Source of the DNA: Poriferisodalis sp965208555
Lineage (GTDB): Bacteria; Actinomycetota; Acidimicrobiia; Acidimicrobiales; Poriferisodalaceae
DNA length: 64,000 nt
Reading direction: 5' to 3'
Assembly: GCF_965208555.1 (NCBI RefSeq)
Contig: NZ_OZ242342.1
Coordinates: 2,294,001 to 2,358,000 of the forward strand
Shown here: positions 43,376 through 52,170 of the stretch, in pieces
Position numbering within the stretch: position 1 is the first letter of the stretch
Layout of the letters: each line of letters starts with the position of its first letter
The notes under the pieces: generated by a model
The model's input: only the letters and a program-made list of their open reading frames with translations
Databases searched by the model: none
What the model was told of the DNA's origin: nothing
Program-made: the position numbers and the translations under genes

Positions 43376-44635
43376 ATGCGCTTCAGCATCTTCTACGAGC
43401 ACCAACTGCCCCGTCCTTGGGACGACGGCGCCGAGGCCCGCGTCATCCACGAGGCCCTCGAGCAGGTGCAGCTCGCCGACGAGCTGGGCTTCAGCACGGT
43501 GTGGGAGGTGGAGCACCACTTCCTGGAGGAGTACTCGCACTCCTCGGCGCCGGAGGTGTTCCTGTCGGCCTGCGCTGCGACCACCCAGAACATCCGCATC
43601 GGCCACGGCATCGTTCCGGTGCTGCCCGGCTACAACCATCCGGCCCGGGTGGCCGAGCGCATCGGCACGCTCGACATCATCTCGAACGGCCGGGTCGAGT
43701 TCGGCACCGGCGAAACGTCGAGCGACATGGAGCTCGGCGGCTTCGAGATCGAGCGGGCCGACAAGCGCGCCATGTGGGAAGAGGCGGTGCCTGAGATCGC
43801 CAAGATGATGGCGCAGTCGCCGTACGAGGGACACACCGGCAAGTTCTTCTCGATGCCGGCGCGCAACGTGGTGCCCAAGCCACTGCAGCGCCCGCACCCG
43901 CCGATGTGGGTGGCGTGCAGCCAGCGCGACACGATCCTGATGGCGGGCCAGCGGGGCCTCGGTGCGCTGAGCTTCTCGTTCATCGACCCTGACGAGGCCC
44001 GTCAGTGGGTGTCGGATTACTACGCCGCCTTCGAGGCCTGCACCGACCCGGCGGGACTGGCGCCGAACCCGAACATCGCGGTGACGACGGGCTTCATGTG
44101 CCACCCCGATGAGCAGACGGCGATCGACCGGGGCCTCGACGGCTTCCATTTCTTCGCGTACTCGCTGCTGCACTACTACGCCTTCGGCACCCACACGCCC
44201 GGCGCGACCGACATCTGGAGTCAGTTCGAGGAGAACCGCGAGGAGATGGGATTCGCCAAGCTGACGGCCACGGTGCAGGCAGCCGTCGGTTCCGAAGGCG
44301 CCGAGAACCTGGTCTCGGCCGGCGGTCTGGATTCGCTGCGGGGCTGCATCGGCACACCGGACCAGATCCGCGAGTTCGTGCGGGCCTACGAGGACGCCGG
44401 CGTCGACGAGCTGATCTTCGTGAGCCAGGCGGGCCGCAACCGCCACGAGGACATCTGCGAGTCAATGGAGCTGTTCGCCAACGAGGTGATGCCCGAGTTC
44501 GCCGAGCGTGCCCCAAAGCGGGACGCCCGCAAGCGTGAGCGCTACGCGGAGACCATCGAGCGCCTGCAGAACTTCCACAGCCTCGACCTGACGCCCGAGG
44601 TCACCACCACCGTCCAAGCTGCCGCCTCCGCCTGA
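43376..44635 (+). CDS. LLM-class flavin-dependent oxidoreductase (paralogue B)
   Basis: A 419-residue luciferase-like enzyme with GAAAGGA before the ATG. Motifs are MRFSIFYEHQLPRPWDDG, VWEVEHHFLEEYSHSSAPEV, GRVEFGTGET and RNVVPKPLQRPHPPMWVACS. It is an end-to-end paralogue of the gene at 58788-60020, sharing the WEVEHHFLEEYSHSSAPEVF stretch. Both are longer than usual for the family owing to a charged C-terminal extension. A flavin-dependent monooxygenase of unknown substrate; probably in an operon with the serine hydrolase. Confidence 0.88.
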   Translation: MRFSIFYEHQLPRPWDDGAEARVIHEALEQVQLADELGFSTVWEVEHHFLEEYSHSSAPEVFLSACAATTQNIRIGHGIVPVLPGYNHPARVAERIGTLDIISNGRVEFGTGETSSDMELGGFEIERADKRAMWEEAVPEIAKMMAQSPYEGHTGKFFSMPARNVVPKPLQRPHPPMWVACSQRDTILMAGQRGLGALSFSFIDPDEARQWVSDYYAAFEACTDPAGLAPNPNIAVTTGFMCHPDEQTAIDRGLDGFHFFAYSLLHYYAFGTHTPGATDIWSQFEENREEMGFAKLTATVQAAVGSEGAENLVSAGGLDSLRGCIGTPDQIREFVRAYEDAGVDELIFVSQAGRNRHEDICESMELFANEVMPEFAERAPKRDARKRERYAETIERLQNFHSLDLTPEVTTTVQAAASA

Positions 44636-44689
44636 GGTGCCTCGCTCATCCGAGTGTTGACCCACGGGTGTCTGGATCGGTTTGTTGGC

Positions 44690-44791
44690 TTAAGCGCCGA
44701 CAATCTGTAGGCCAGAAGGCCCACAAACTGTTGGACGACTCAGCAATCCACCATGGTGCCGAGCGCGCCGCACACGTGTGATGGGTGTCAC
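44690..44791 (-). pseudogene. Possible eroded toxin gene downstream of the RHH antitoxin
   Basis: A 33-codon frame opens with GTG overlapping the antitoxin TGA (GTGA), just where a MazF/PemK-type toxin normally begins, and starts MTPITR (GTG read as Met). It then runs into Arg/His-rich sequence unlike the toxin family and stops at TAA. I infer that the toxin was lost by truncation or deletion, leaving only its start. An imperfect hairpin (stem TGTAGGCC, loop AGAA, at 44706-44725, one mismatch) inside this stretch may terminate the convergent transcripts. The evidence is positional and weak for the toxin identity. Confidence 0.4.
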
Positions 44792-45036
44792 CACGGCTCC
44801 TCGGCGATCATCGCCCGAGTGCTTTGGGCGGTCCATTCCAGTTCGTCGTCGGACTCGGGGATACGGCGATACGCCTCGGCGGTGGCCTCGCCAGTCTGGC
44901 GCCGTCGCTTTCGGTCAAGCATCTCTTCAACGGCGCGCCCTATCGCATCTGAGCGGGACTGTGCGTCCCCGCTAGCTACAAGCTCGTCAAGCTGGACGAG
45001 CAGGCCGTCATCAACCTGTACGACCAATTGCGTCAC
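44788..45036 (-). CDS. Ribbon-helix-helix antitoxin-like protein
   Basis: An 82-residue protein. The N-terminal 45 residues (MTQLVVQVDDGLLVQLDELV, then SRSDAIGRAVEEML) are a ribbon-helix-helix DNA-binding unit: one beta strand and two helices. The acidic tail ending STRAMIAEEPW is typical of the toxin-binding half of MazE/CopG-type antitoxins. No intact toxin follows; see the 33-codon overlap frame. It could be a solitary antitoxin, or a free repressor. Confidence 0.78.
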   Translation of the reverse strand: MTQLVVQVDDGLLVQLDELVASGDAQSRSDAIGRAVEEMLDRKRRRQTGEATAEAYRRIPESDDELEWTAQSTRAMIAEEPW

Positions 45037-45119
45037 GCCACAGGTATAGCGACCTGCGCTACGAAGCCGACCTTCCAGCGGCTGCGAAGTAGCGTGCGGG
45101 GGCTTATGGGGAGACGGCG

Positions 45120-46277
45120 GTGAACGGCGAGTGGCGCCGTGCGCTGCTCTATCTCGGCGGTTCGATGGGGCCGCTCGGCACCTTCGTGATGCTGCCGATG
45201 ATCCCCGAGCTGCGCACGACCTACTCGGTCACGACCGCTCAGATCGGGTGGGCGCTGTGGTGCTACCTGCTGCCGTTCGCAGGCCTGTTGCTGGTGTCGG
45301 GCACGATTGCCGACCGCTGGGGCCGATCCCGGATACTCCGTCCGGCGATCGCCCTGTACGCCGTCGCGACGGCGGCATGTGCCATCGCCCCGTCATACCT
45401 GTGGTTCCTGGTGGCTCGTGTCGCGCAAGGCTCGATGAACGCGTTCATCACCCCGCTGCTGCTGGCAGCGCTGACCGAGGCGGTGGCCGCATCGGGCGTG
45501 GGCCGGATCGTGGGCCGCTATGCCGCCGGTCAGGCGCTCGGCCAGCTGACGGCTCCGATACTGGGCGGCCTGAGCGCCGATGTGAACTGGCGGCTGGCGT
45601 TCCTGGCGACGGCCGTCGTCGGTGCCGCCATTGCCCTGCTGATGCCGAACCCCGCCGACGCAGGAACCAGCGCTGCCGGCACGACCCAGACGCTCGGCGC
45701 ACGTCCCCGCATGCGTACCTTGCTGCGCCGCCCGGTGCTGCTGCTGGCAGCCACCGCGCTGCTGAGCGCCCTCGGACCCATCGGGGCGCGGGTGCTCGTG
45801 GGCCTGAGCAGTCGCGACGTCATCGGGTTGACGGGATCCAGGACCGGCCTGCTGCTGTTCGCAGGCGGGGTGGCCGGCATGGCAGCAGCGCCGCTGTGGG
45901 GGATCGTGCTGGATCGCTGGGGCGGGCGCCAGGCCGCCACCGTGGCCATCGCCGTCTGCTCGGGACTGGTCGCCATGCTGCCGGCTGCCCGATCGGCCTG
46001 GACGCTGGCGGCCATCTGGCTTGTCGCAGGCGCCGCGACGCAGACCGTCGTGGTCAGCTTTCAGTCGCTGGCCTCGGTGGCTGCGCCTGACAACCGGGGG
46101 GGTGCGCTGTCGTTCACCCTGTCCCACCGCTTCGTCGGCCACGCCATCGGCTCGGTGGTCTGGCTGCCACTCTTCACGGTCAGCCCGACTGCCACCTACC
46201 TCGCCTCGGCCGGAATCGGCGTTGCAGCCCTGATCGCCGTGCTGGCGAGCGGGCTCAACACCACCGAGCCGCGCTGA
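45120..46277 (+). CDS. Major facilitator superfamily transporter
   Basis: A 385-residue carrier starting at GTG 45120, with about twelve hydrophobic helices. The motif A loop reads SGTIADRWGRSRILRPA, and helix 5 has GRYAAGQALGQLTAPILGG. It resembles drug/proton antiporters of the 12-helix type. No substrate can be inferred. It stands alone, 83 bases after the divergent antitoxin gene, and converges on the second molybdenum hydroxylase gene across a small hairpin. Confidence 0.87.
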   Translation: MNGEWRRALLYLGGSMGPLGTFVMLPMIPELRTTYSVTTAQIGWALWCYLLPFAGLLLVSGTIADRWGRSRILRPAIALYAVATAACAIAPSYLWFLVARVAQGSMNAFITPLLLAALTEAVAASGVGRIVGRYAAGQALGQLTAPILGGLSADVNWRLAFLATAVVGAAIALLMPNPADAGTSAAGTTQTLGARPRMRTLLRRPVLLLAATALLSALGPIGARVLVGLSSRDVIGLTGSRTGLLLFAGGVAGMAAAPLWGIVLDRWGGRQAATVAIAVCSGLVAMLPAARSAWTLAAIWLVAGAATQTVVVSFQSLASVAAPDNRGGALSFTLSHRFVGHAIGSVVWLPLFTVSPTATYLASAGIGVAALIAVLASGLNTTEPR

Positions 46278-46291
46278 ACCTGCCCCCAAGC

Positions 46292-46304
46292 GCCGCCACG
46301 CGGC
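46292..46304. terminator. Short GC hairpin between convergent genes
   Basis: GCCGC-CAC-GCGGC, a perfect 5-base stem with a 3-base loop, lies between the stops of the MFS gene (46277) and the molybdenum hydroxylase gene (46315). It is short and could be chance in GC-rich DNA, but its position suits a shared terminator. Confidence 0.4.
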
Positions 46305-46314
46305 ATGGGTGTCG

Positions 46315-48585
46315 CTAGTGCTCTTGCAGGTGCCGCCAGACCCGTTCGGGCGTGCAGGGCAGCTCGACGTGGCGCACACCGAGATGCGACAGCGCATCCA
46401 CCACGGCGTTGTGCACTGCCGGTGTAGCCCCGATCGTGCCCGACTCGCCGATCCCCTTCGCGCCGAGCGGGTTGCGATCGGTCGGGGTCTCGAGCGGGAT
46501 CCGCTCGAAGCTCGGCAGCTCCGCGGCTGATGCGATGGCATAGTCCATGAAGTTGCCGGTCAGCGGGTTGCCGTCCTCGTCATAGACGAACACCTCGCCG
46601 AGCGCATGGGCGATCCCCGACGCAACCCCGCCGTGCACCTGGCCTTCCACGATCATCGGGTTCACGATCACGCCGGCGTCGTCGCAGGTCACATGGCGCA
46701 GCGGCGTGACCTGGCCGGTGTCGCTGTCGATCTCTACGACCGAGAGCTGCACGCCGAAGGGGAACGTGGCGGCCGGCGGCTGGAAATCGCTCTCAGCGTG
46801 CAGCTCGCCGCCTTCGGAGCGGATGACATGAGCAGCGATCTGAGCCCAATCGAGTGACCAGGCGGGGGTGCCGACCACGGCGAACGTGCCCGCGTCGACG
46901 TCCAGCACGATGTCGGCGGGATCGGCCTCGAGCATCGTCGCGGCCGCCTCCCTGGCCTGCTCGACCACAGCCTGCGCTGCTTCGAAGACTGCCACCCCGC
47001 CCGTCTGCAGCGAGCGGGAGCCGCCGGTGCCGCCGCCACGCTTGACCTCGTCGGTGTCCCCGTGGCGTACCTCGATCTTCTCGAACGCAATGCCGGTGAG
47101 GTCGCTCGCGATCTGGGCGTATGCCGTGTGGTGGCCCTGGCCGTGATTGGACGAGCCGGTGAGCACCAGCGCCGATCCGTCGTCGCGAACTTCCAAGCTG
47201 CCGAACTCGGGCGCGCCCATCGGGTTCGAGATCTCCACGTACGCGCTCCAGCCCAGTCCGAGCAGCCTCGGCGAGCCCGCTAAGCGGCGCCGCTCCTGCT
47301 CGGCCCGCAGGCCGGCATAGTCCGCGGCCTCCATCACGGCGTCGAGGGCCTTGGCGTACTCGCCCGAGTCCATGTCCGCGCCGGTCGGTGTCGTGAACGG
47401 GAACGCCTCGGGAGGGATGAAGTTGCGGCGGCGCAGCTCGCCCGGGTCCATCTCGATCTCCGCCGCGAACAGGTCCATCATCCGCTCGATCGCCAGCGCC
47501 GCCTCCGGGCGCCCAGCGCCCCGGTACGCGCCCACCGGGGCAGTGTTCGTCGTGACCGAGTTCGTGGAGACCGCCACGTTCGGGATGTCGTAGACGCCGG
47601 TCGCCATGATGCGGACGAACATCGGCAGTACCGAACCGACCATCGGGTAGGCGCCGGCGTCTTGCAGCGCATCCACCTCGTATGCCGTCACGTCGCCGTC
47701 TCGGGTGCCCCCGAGGCGTGCGGCATACGAGATTGCCCGAGCGTGCGTGAAGCCGATCATGGCCTCCGAACGTGTCTCGGCCCAGCGCACCGGCCGTCCG
47801 AGACGGCAGGTCAGGCGGGCAATCACGAAATCCTCGACGTACTGGGCGTTCTTGGCCCCGAATCCGCCGCCCACATCGGGCGTGATGACGTGCACCTGGC
47901 TGGGCTCCAGCCCGCAGAAGGCGGAGATGGTGTCGCGGGTCTGATGCGGGAACTGGGTGCATGCCCAGTAGGTGAGCCGCTGTGCGCCGGCGTCCCACGA
48001 GGCAAGGGCCGTGCGAGGCTCGAGCGGGGCCGCAGTCATCCGGGGGTTGTCAAACGCCAGCTCGACGACGACCTCGCAGTCGGCGAAGGGATCCTGCCCG
48101 TTCTGCTGGCTCGGCGGGATGGCGAACACCGTGTTGGTCTCGGCTTCGGGGAACAGCAGACGGTCATTGAGCGCGGCCTCGGCGGTGTCCAGCAGAGCGT
48201 CAAGCGGTTCGTAGTCGGCATACACCAGCTCGGCTGCATCGGTCGCCTGCGACTGCGACTCAGCGACCACCACGGCGTACGGTTCGCCCACATACCGCAC
48301 CCGGTCTGTCGCCAGCGGGGAGCGCAGCATCTGCTGGTTGAGCATGGGCATGCGAGGCGGGTCGGCGCTGAGTTCGAGATCGGCTGCGGTGAAGGCGCCC
48401 ACCACGCCTGGCATCTGCTGTGCCTCGTCGACGTGGACGGCCGTGATGTCCGCGTGGGCCATCGTCGATCGGACGAACACTGCGTGCAGTGCGCCTTCGC
48501 ATTCGATGTCATCGACGTACGTGCCGCCGATGGTGAGGAGTTCTGGGTCTTCCTTCCGCTCCACGCGGGTGCCGAGCATGCTCAT
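46315..48585 (-). CDS. Molybdenum hydroxylase large subunit (CoxL-like form II)
   Basis: A 756-residue molybdopterin-binding subunit. It has GTRVERKEDPELLTIGGTYVDD (shown as GTRVERKEDPELL and TIGGTYVDD), the cofactor motif DVGGGFGAKNAQYVED, the loop AYRGAGRPEA and the catalytic glutamate in GIGESGTIGATP. AYRGAGR is the form II loop, so it is not a true aerobic CO dehydrogenase; aldehyde or N-heterocycle oxidation is likely. The medium FAD and small Fe-S subunits are absent nearby, as for the other copy at 31258. The DUF35-thiolase pair lies upstream on the same strand. Confidence 0.9.
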   Translation of the reverse strand: MSMLGTRVERKEDPELLTIGGTYVDDIECEGALHAVFVRSTMAHADITAVHVDEAQQMPGVVGAFTAADLELSADPPRMPMLNQQMLRSPLATDRVRYVGEPYAVVVAESQSQATDAAELVYADYEPLDALLDTAEAALNDRLLFPEAETNTVFAIPPSQQNGQDPFADCEVVVELAFDNPRMTAAPLEPRTALASWDAGAQRLTYWACTQFPHQTRDTISAFCGLEPSQVHVITPDVGGGFGAKNAQYVEDFVIARLTCRLGRPVRWAETRSEAMIGFTHARAISYAARLGGTRDGDVTAYEVDALQDAGAYPMVGSVLPMFVRIMATGVYDIPNVAVSTNSVTTNTAPVGAYRGAGRPEAALAIERMMDLFAAEIEMDPGELRRRNFIPPEAFPFTTPTGADMDSGEYAKALDAVMEAADYAGLRAEQERRRLAGSPRLLGLGWSAYVEISNPMGAPEFGSLEVRDDGSALVLTGSSNHGQGHHTAYAQIASDLTGIAFEKIEVRHGDTDEVKRGGGTGGSRSLQTGGVAVFEAAQAVVEQAREAAATMLEADPADIVLDVDAGTFAVVGTPAWSLDWAQIAAHVIRSEGGELHAESDFQPPAATFPFGVQLSVVEIDSDTGQVTPLRHVTCDDAGVIVNPMIVEGQVHGGVASGIAHALGEVFVYDEDGNPLTGNFMDYAIASAAELPSFERIPLETPTDRNPLGAKGIGESGTIGATPAVHNAVVDALSHLGVRHVELPCTPERVWRHLQEH

Positions 48586-48657
48586 GGGCAGGGGATCCTC
48601 CAGTTGGCGACGGCCGGAGGGTAATCAGCGCTGACCGGTCAAAGGGCGATCGGGCCC

Positions 48658-49077
48658 CTAGGCCGGGTCGACCCAGAGGTAGGCGAACTCGGTGCCTCGA
48701 GGCTCCACCGAGACGCGCACGGGCCGCCCGAGGCCGGCCTCGCCTGGACCCGCATCGCGCAGCGAGCCGACAATGCGAGGGCCCTCGTCGAGCTCCACCA
48801 CTGCGGTGATGTACGGCAGCTCGTCGGCCCAACCGCGATCGATGGTGAAGTGGTTCACCGCCATCGAGTAGATGCGGCCGCTGCCGGCAACGGGCGCGAA
48901 GTCGTAGCTGCGGCTGTGGCACGACGGGCAGTACCAGCGCGGGGGGTGACGGAACAGCCCGCAGTCGGCGCACCGCTGGATGCACAGCGTCCCCGCTTCC
49001 AGGCAGACCAGGTGGAACTCGAGATTCAGGCCCTCCGGCTTGGGCACGTACTTGCGGGCCGGCTTGGCTGTGTTCAT
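48658..49077 (-). CDS. DUF35 OB-fold Zn-ribbon protein
   Basis: A 139-residue protein: an N-terminal rubredoxin-like zinc ribbon with CADCG and CPSCH and a C-terminal OB-fold (AGSGRIYSMAVNHFTIDRG, PYITAVVELDEGPRIVGSL). Such DUF35 proteins partner thiolase-like enzymes; ChsH2 in steroid breakdown carries this domain and binds the Ltp2 aldolase through it. Here it follows the thiolase-like gene by 40 bases, so the two probably form a complex. Confidence 0.9.
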   Translation of the reverse strand: MNTAKPARKYVPKPEGLNLEFHLVCLEAGTLCIQRCADCGLFRHPPRWYCPSCHSRSYDFAPVAGSGRIYSMAVNHFTIDRGWADELPYITAVVELDEGPRIVGSLRDAGPGEAGLGRPVRVSVEPRGTEFAYLWVDPA

Positions 49078-49117
49078 TGGATTGGGTTCATCGGATCGGG
49101 TTCATAGCGGCCGGTCC

Positions 49118-50290
49118 TCAGCCTCGGGCCAGCACGGCGATGCTGCCGTCGCCGAGGTCTCCGTAGCCGGTCACGACGCCCAGCTCGGCGCCGCGCACCT
49201 GTGCGTCGCCGGCATCGTGACGCAGCTGGCGTGTCGCTTCCACCACGTGGTTGAGACCCCAGGCGTGACCTTGGGACAGCAGGCCGCCGTGGGTGTTCAT
49301 CGGGTAGCGGCCTGCGAGCGAGATGTTCCCGTCGGCCACGAATTCCTTGGCGCCGCCCTTCGGGCACATGCCGATGGCTTCCAGCTCCATCATCACGACG
49401 TAGGTGAAGCAGTCGTAGATCTGCAGGAAATCCATGTCGGCCGGCTGCACGCCCGCCATCGCGAACGCCCGCGGCGCAGCCGAGTCCAGGCCGAGCTTCA
49501 GCATGTCGGGCCGGTTGGTGATCTCATCGGCGGGGTAGGGGTGCCCCTCGGCGCCGCCCAGCCACAGCACCGGTGCATGGGGCAGGTCCTTGGCCCGCTC
49601 GGGGGAGGTCAGCACCACCGCGGCCGCGCAGTCGGTCTCCAGGCAGCAGTCGAACTTGCGCATCGGCTCGGTGATGAGCGGCGAGGCCAGGTAGTCGTCC
49701 ATGGTCATCGGCCGGCCGCCCATCAGCGCCTTGTCGTTGAGGTGGGCGTGCTCGCGGCAGGTCAGCGCGACCTGGGCGGCATCGGTGGGCTCCACGTCGT
49801 ACAGGTCGACATAGCGCTGGATGTACATCGAGTACCACTGCACTGCCGAGCGCACCCCGTAGGGCGCATAGAAGTTGCGGCTCACGTCCACGAACGGACC
49901 GGCTTCCATGCGGCGTTTCGTCGGGCGGGCATCGGGCCGGGGCCGCATTGCCGAGTAGCCGTTCCAGCCCACGGTGACGACGACGTTGGTGGCGATGCCC
50001 GACGCGATCGCCATGGTCGCCGACTGCAGCGCGGCCACCGGGCTCGCACCGCCCATGTGAACGGTGACGGCGTAGCGGATGTCGTCAGCGCCGAGGTTGG
50101 CGGCGATCTCCTCGGACGAGATGAATCCCGGGGGCGGCAGGATGCCGTCGATCTCGCTGGGGTCCAGCCCGGCGTCGGCGATGGCGGCCATGGTCGCTTC
50201 CAGCACCAGCTCGGGCACGCTCAGCGAGGTGCCGCGCATGTAGTCGGTCTCGGCGACTCCCACGATGGCAGCGGCGCCTGAGATGTCCAC
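49118..50290 (-). CDS. Lipid-transfer-protein/thiolase-fold enzyme (Ltp2-like)
   Basis: A 390-residue thiolase-superfamily protein. It keeps the overall pattern (ISGAAAIVGVAETDYMRGT, then DFLQIYDCFTYVVMMELEAI, then NTHGGLLSQGHAWG), but the nucleophilic cysteine is absent: HMGGASPVAAL has Gly81 where the Cys-Ala-Ser-Gly turn is expected. Thiolysis is therefore unlikely. With the adjacent DUF35 gene it matches Ltp2-type retro-aldolases that cut a two- or three-carbon piece from a 17-hydroxy steroid side-chain CoA ester. A steroid or other branched side-chain substrate is inferred, not proven. Confidence 0.85.
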   Translation of the reverse strand: MDISGAAAIVGVAETDYMRGTSLSVPELVLEATMAAIADAGLDPSEIDGILPPPGFISSEEIAANLGADDIRYAVTVHMGGASPVAALQSATMAIASGIATNVVVTVGWNGYSAMRPRPDARPTKRRMEAGPFVDVSRNFYAPYGVRSAVQWYSMYIQRYVDLYDVEPTDAAQVALTCREHAHLNDKALMGGRPMTMDDYLASPLITEPMRKFDCCLETDCAAAVVLTSPERAKDLPHAPVLWLGGAEGHPYPADEITNRPDMLKLGLDSAAPRAFAMAGVQPADMDFLQIYDCFTYVVMMELEAIGMCPKGGAKEFVADGNISLAGRYPMNTHGGLLSQGHAWGLNHVVEATRQLRHDAGDAQVRGAELGVVTGYGDLGDGSIAVLARG

Positions 50291-50358
50291 GATTCACCTC
50301 ACCGGAATGGGGAATTCGACTGCGCCCGCCCGATGGCGAACACCGTTCGGCAGCGGCG

Positions 50359-52056
50359 CTAGGCGGTGCCGGCCAGCTCGCGCTCGGAGCTGAAGGCGAC
50401 TTCCTGGTAGTCGCCGTCGGCGACCTCGTCGATGCGGCGCTTGTACTTGGGAGCGCCGCCGTTGTACACGAAGTAGCGGATCGTGCCCGCTTCGTGACCG
50501 TCGATGTTGGAGTTGTACCCGGTGAACCAGCCCTGCGCCTTGCGCATCAGCATCATGCTGTACATGTCGATGACGTGGTCGGTCCACTCCCGCTCGGCGT
50601 CGGCATCGGCCTCGAAGCGGGTGTAGCCGTTCTCCCAGACGAAGTCCATGAGACCGGTGACCCACTCGACGCCGATCTCGATACCGCGGGGGTAGTTGGT
50701 GGAGGCGGAGCCGCTCTGCGGGCCGGCAATCGTCAGCAGGTTGGGGAAGCCGTTGACCATCATGCCCAGGAACGTGACCGGGCCGTCGGACCACTTGTCT
50801 GCCAGCTTCTGACCGCCGGTGCCTCGGAAGTCGATGCGGTCGAATGCACCGGTCATGGCGTCGAAACCGGTCGCGTACACGATCAGGTCGAACTCGTAGT
50901 GCTGATCGGTGGTCTGGATGCCGGTGGGCGTGATCCGCTCGATCGGCGTCTCCTGCAGATCGACGAGTGACACGTTCGGCCGGTTGTACGTCTCGTAGTA
51001 GTTCGTCTCGAGCGGCACCCGCTGCACGCCGAAGCCGTGGTCTTTGGGGATGAGCTTTTCGGCCACGACGGGGTCGTCGACCCGCTCGCGGATCTTGTCG
51101 GCGATGAATGCTGACAGCTCGGCGTTGGCCTCCTCGTCGAAGAAGATCTCGCGGTAGTTGGCCATCCAGATGCCGAAGCCGGGCTGGCCGTACAGCTTCT
51201 CCCACTGTGCACGGCGCTCTTCGGCGGAGACGTTGTTGAATCCGCTGCGGATCGGCTCGTGCACGAAGCCGCCCGGGGTGCGAGCGCATTGGGCGAAGAT
51301 CTCGTCGTAGCGAGCGCGGATGCCGTCCATCTCCTCGGGGGAGATCTCGCTGTTGTGCAGCGGCGCGCACCAGTTGGGCCGCCGCTGGAACACCGTCAGG
51401 TGCTCGGCCTGCTCGCCGATGGCGGCGATGGCCTGCACGCCCGTGGCGCCGGTGCCGATGACTGCGACGCGCTTGCCCTTGATCTCGACCGGCTCGGCGG
51501 GCCAGTGGTAGGTGTGGAACGAGGGACCCTCGAACACATCGGTGCCGTCGGGTTCGACACCCTCGATGCGGGGGTAGGTGGGTGCGGACAGCAGACCCAG
51601 CGCGGTCAGCAGGAAGCGGCAGCTCAGATCGCGGCCGTCAGTCAGGTGCAGCCGCCACTTGCCCGCCTCGTCGTCGAAGTGGGCCGACTCGACGGTGCAG
51701 TTGAACTGCATGTACTGGCGCAGGTCGAACTTCTCGGCCACGTAGTTCAGGTAGCGCAGGTTCTCGGGCTGGCCCGAGAAGTGCTCCTTCCAGTGCCACT
51801 CTTCGAGCAGTTCCTCGGAGAACGAGTAGCCGTAGCTGTAGCTCTCGGAGTCGAAGCGGCAGCCGGGGTAGCGGTTCCAGAACCAGGTGCCGCCGAGGTC
51901 GCTGCCCATCTCGAGCACGGTGGCGTGAACGCCCCGCTCGGCCAGCCGGTACATCTGGTAGATGCCGGCCACGCCGGCGCCGATGATGATGACCTCGTAG
52001 TCGTTCGTGCCCCCGGCGCTGCCGTTCGAGGTGCCGTCGGTCGCTGCAGCTGCCAT
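50359..52056 (-). CDS. Baeyer-Villiger-type flavin monooxygenase, short form
   Basis: A 565-residue class B monooxygenase. ATG 52056 follows a GGGGGGA ribosome site; a TTG 15 bases earlier is a poorer start. FAD motif GAGVAG (26-31), GGTWFWNRYPGCRFDSES, exact fingerprint FEGPSFHTYHWP (175-186) and NADPH motif GTGATG. It converts ketones to esters or lactones, with NADPH and O2. It resembles the 23360 enzyme but lacks its 110-residue N-terminal extension and keeps the consensus final proline. It is in the same direction as, and 68 bases before, the thiolase-like gene, consistent with a shared ketone pathway. Divergent from LLM paralogue A2 by 114 bases. Confidence 0.92.
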   Translation of the reverse strand: MAAAATDGTSNGSAGGTNDYEVIIIGAGVAGIYQMYRLAERGVHATVLEMGSDLGGTWFWNRYPGCRFDSESYSYGYSFSEELLEEWHWKEHFSGQPENLRYLNYVAEKFDLRQYMQFNCTVESAHFDDEAGKWRLHLTDGRDLSCRFLLTALGLLSAPTYPRIEGVEPDGTDVFEGPSFHTYHWPAEPVEIKGKRVAVIGTGATGVQAIAAIGEQAEHLTVFQRRPNWCAPLHNSEISPEEMDGIRARYDEIFAQCARTPGGFVHEPIRSGFNNVSAEERRAQWEKLYGQPGFGIWMANYREIFFDEEANAELSAFIADKIRERVDDPVVAEKLIPKDHGFGVQRVPLETNYYETYNRPNVSLVDLQETPIERITPTGIQTTDQHYEFDLIVYATGFDAMTGAFDRIDFRGTGGQKLADKWSDGPVTFLGMMVNGFPNLLTIAGPQSGSASTNYPRGIEIGVEWVTGLMDFVWENGYTRFEADADAEREWTDHVIDMYSMMLMRKAQGWFTGYNSNIDGHEAGTIRYFVYNGGAPKYKRRIDEVADGDYQEVAFSSERELAGTA

Positions 52057-52113
52057 GTCTGGTCCCCCCAAGTGATCTGCCTCTCACAATAGTCGAACGC
52101 GCATTAGGAAATT

Positions 52114-52127
52114 TCGTGCCGGCACGA
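52114..52127. promoter_or_regulatory. Palindrome between divergent monooxygenase genes
   Basis: TCGTGCCGGCACGA, a perfect 14-base palindrome, lies between the Baeyer-Villiger gene (start 52056) and the LLM gene (start 52171), beside an AT-rich stretch (GCATTAGGAAATTT) that could hold a promoter. It is a candidate repressor site for the divergent pair. Confidence 0.4.
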
Positions 52128-52170
52128 CGCCGACCGGTCGGCGTGGCCTGGCTGGCCCTAGTCTCCGGCA

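Noticed and set aside
46315..48585. Aerobic carbon monoxide dehydrogenase (form I CoxL)
   Set aside because: The active-site loop is AYRGAGR, not the Cys-containing form I loop, and the CoxM/CoxS genes are absent.
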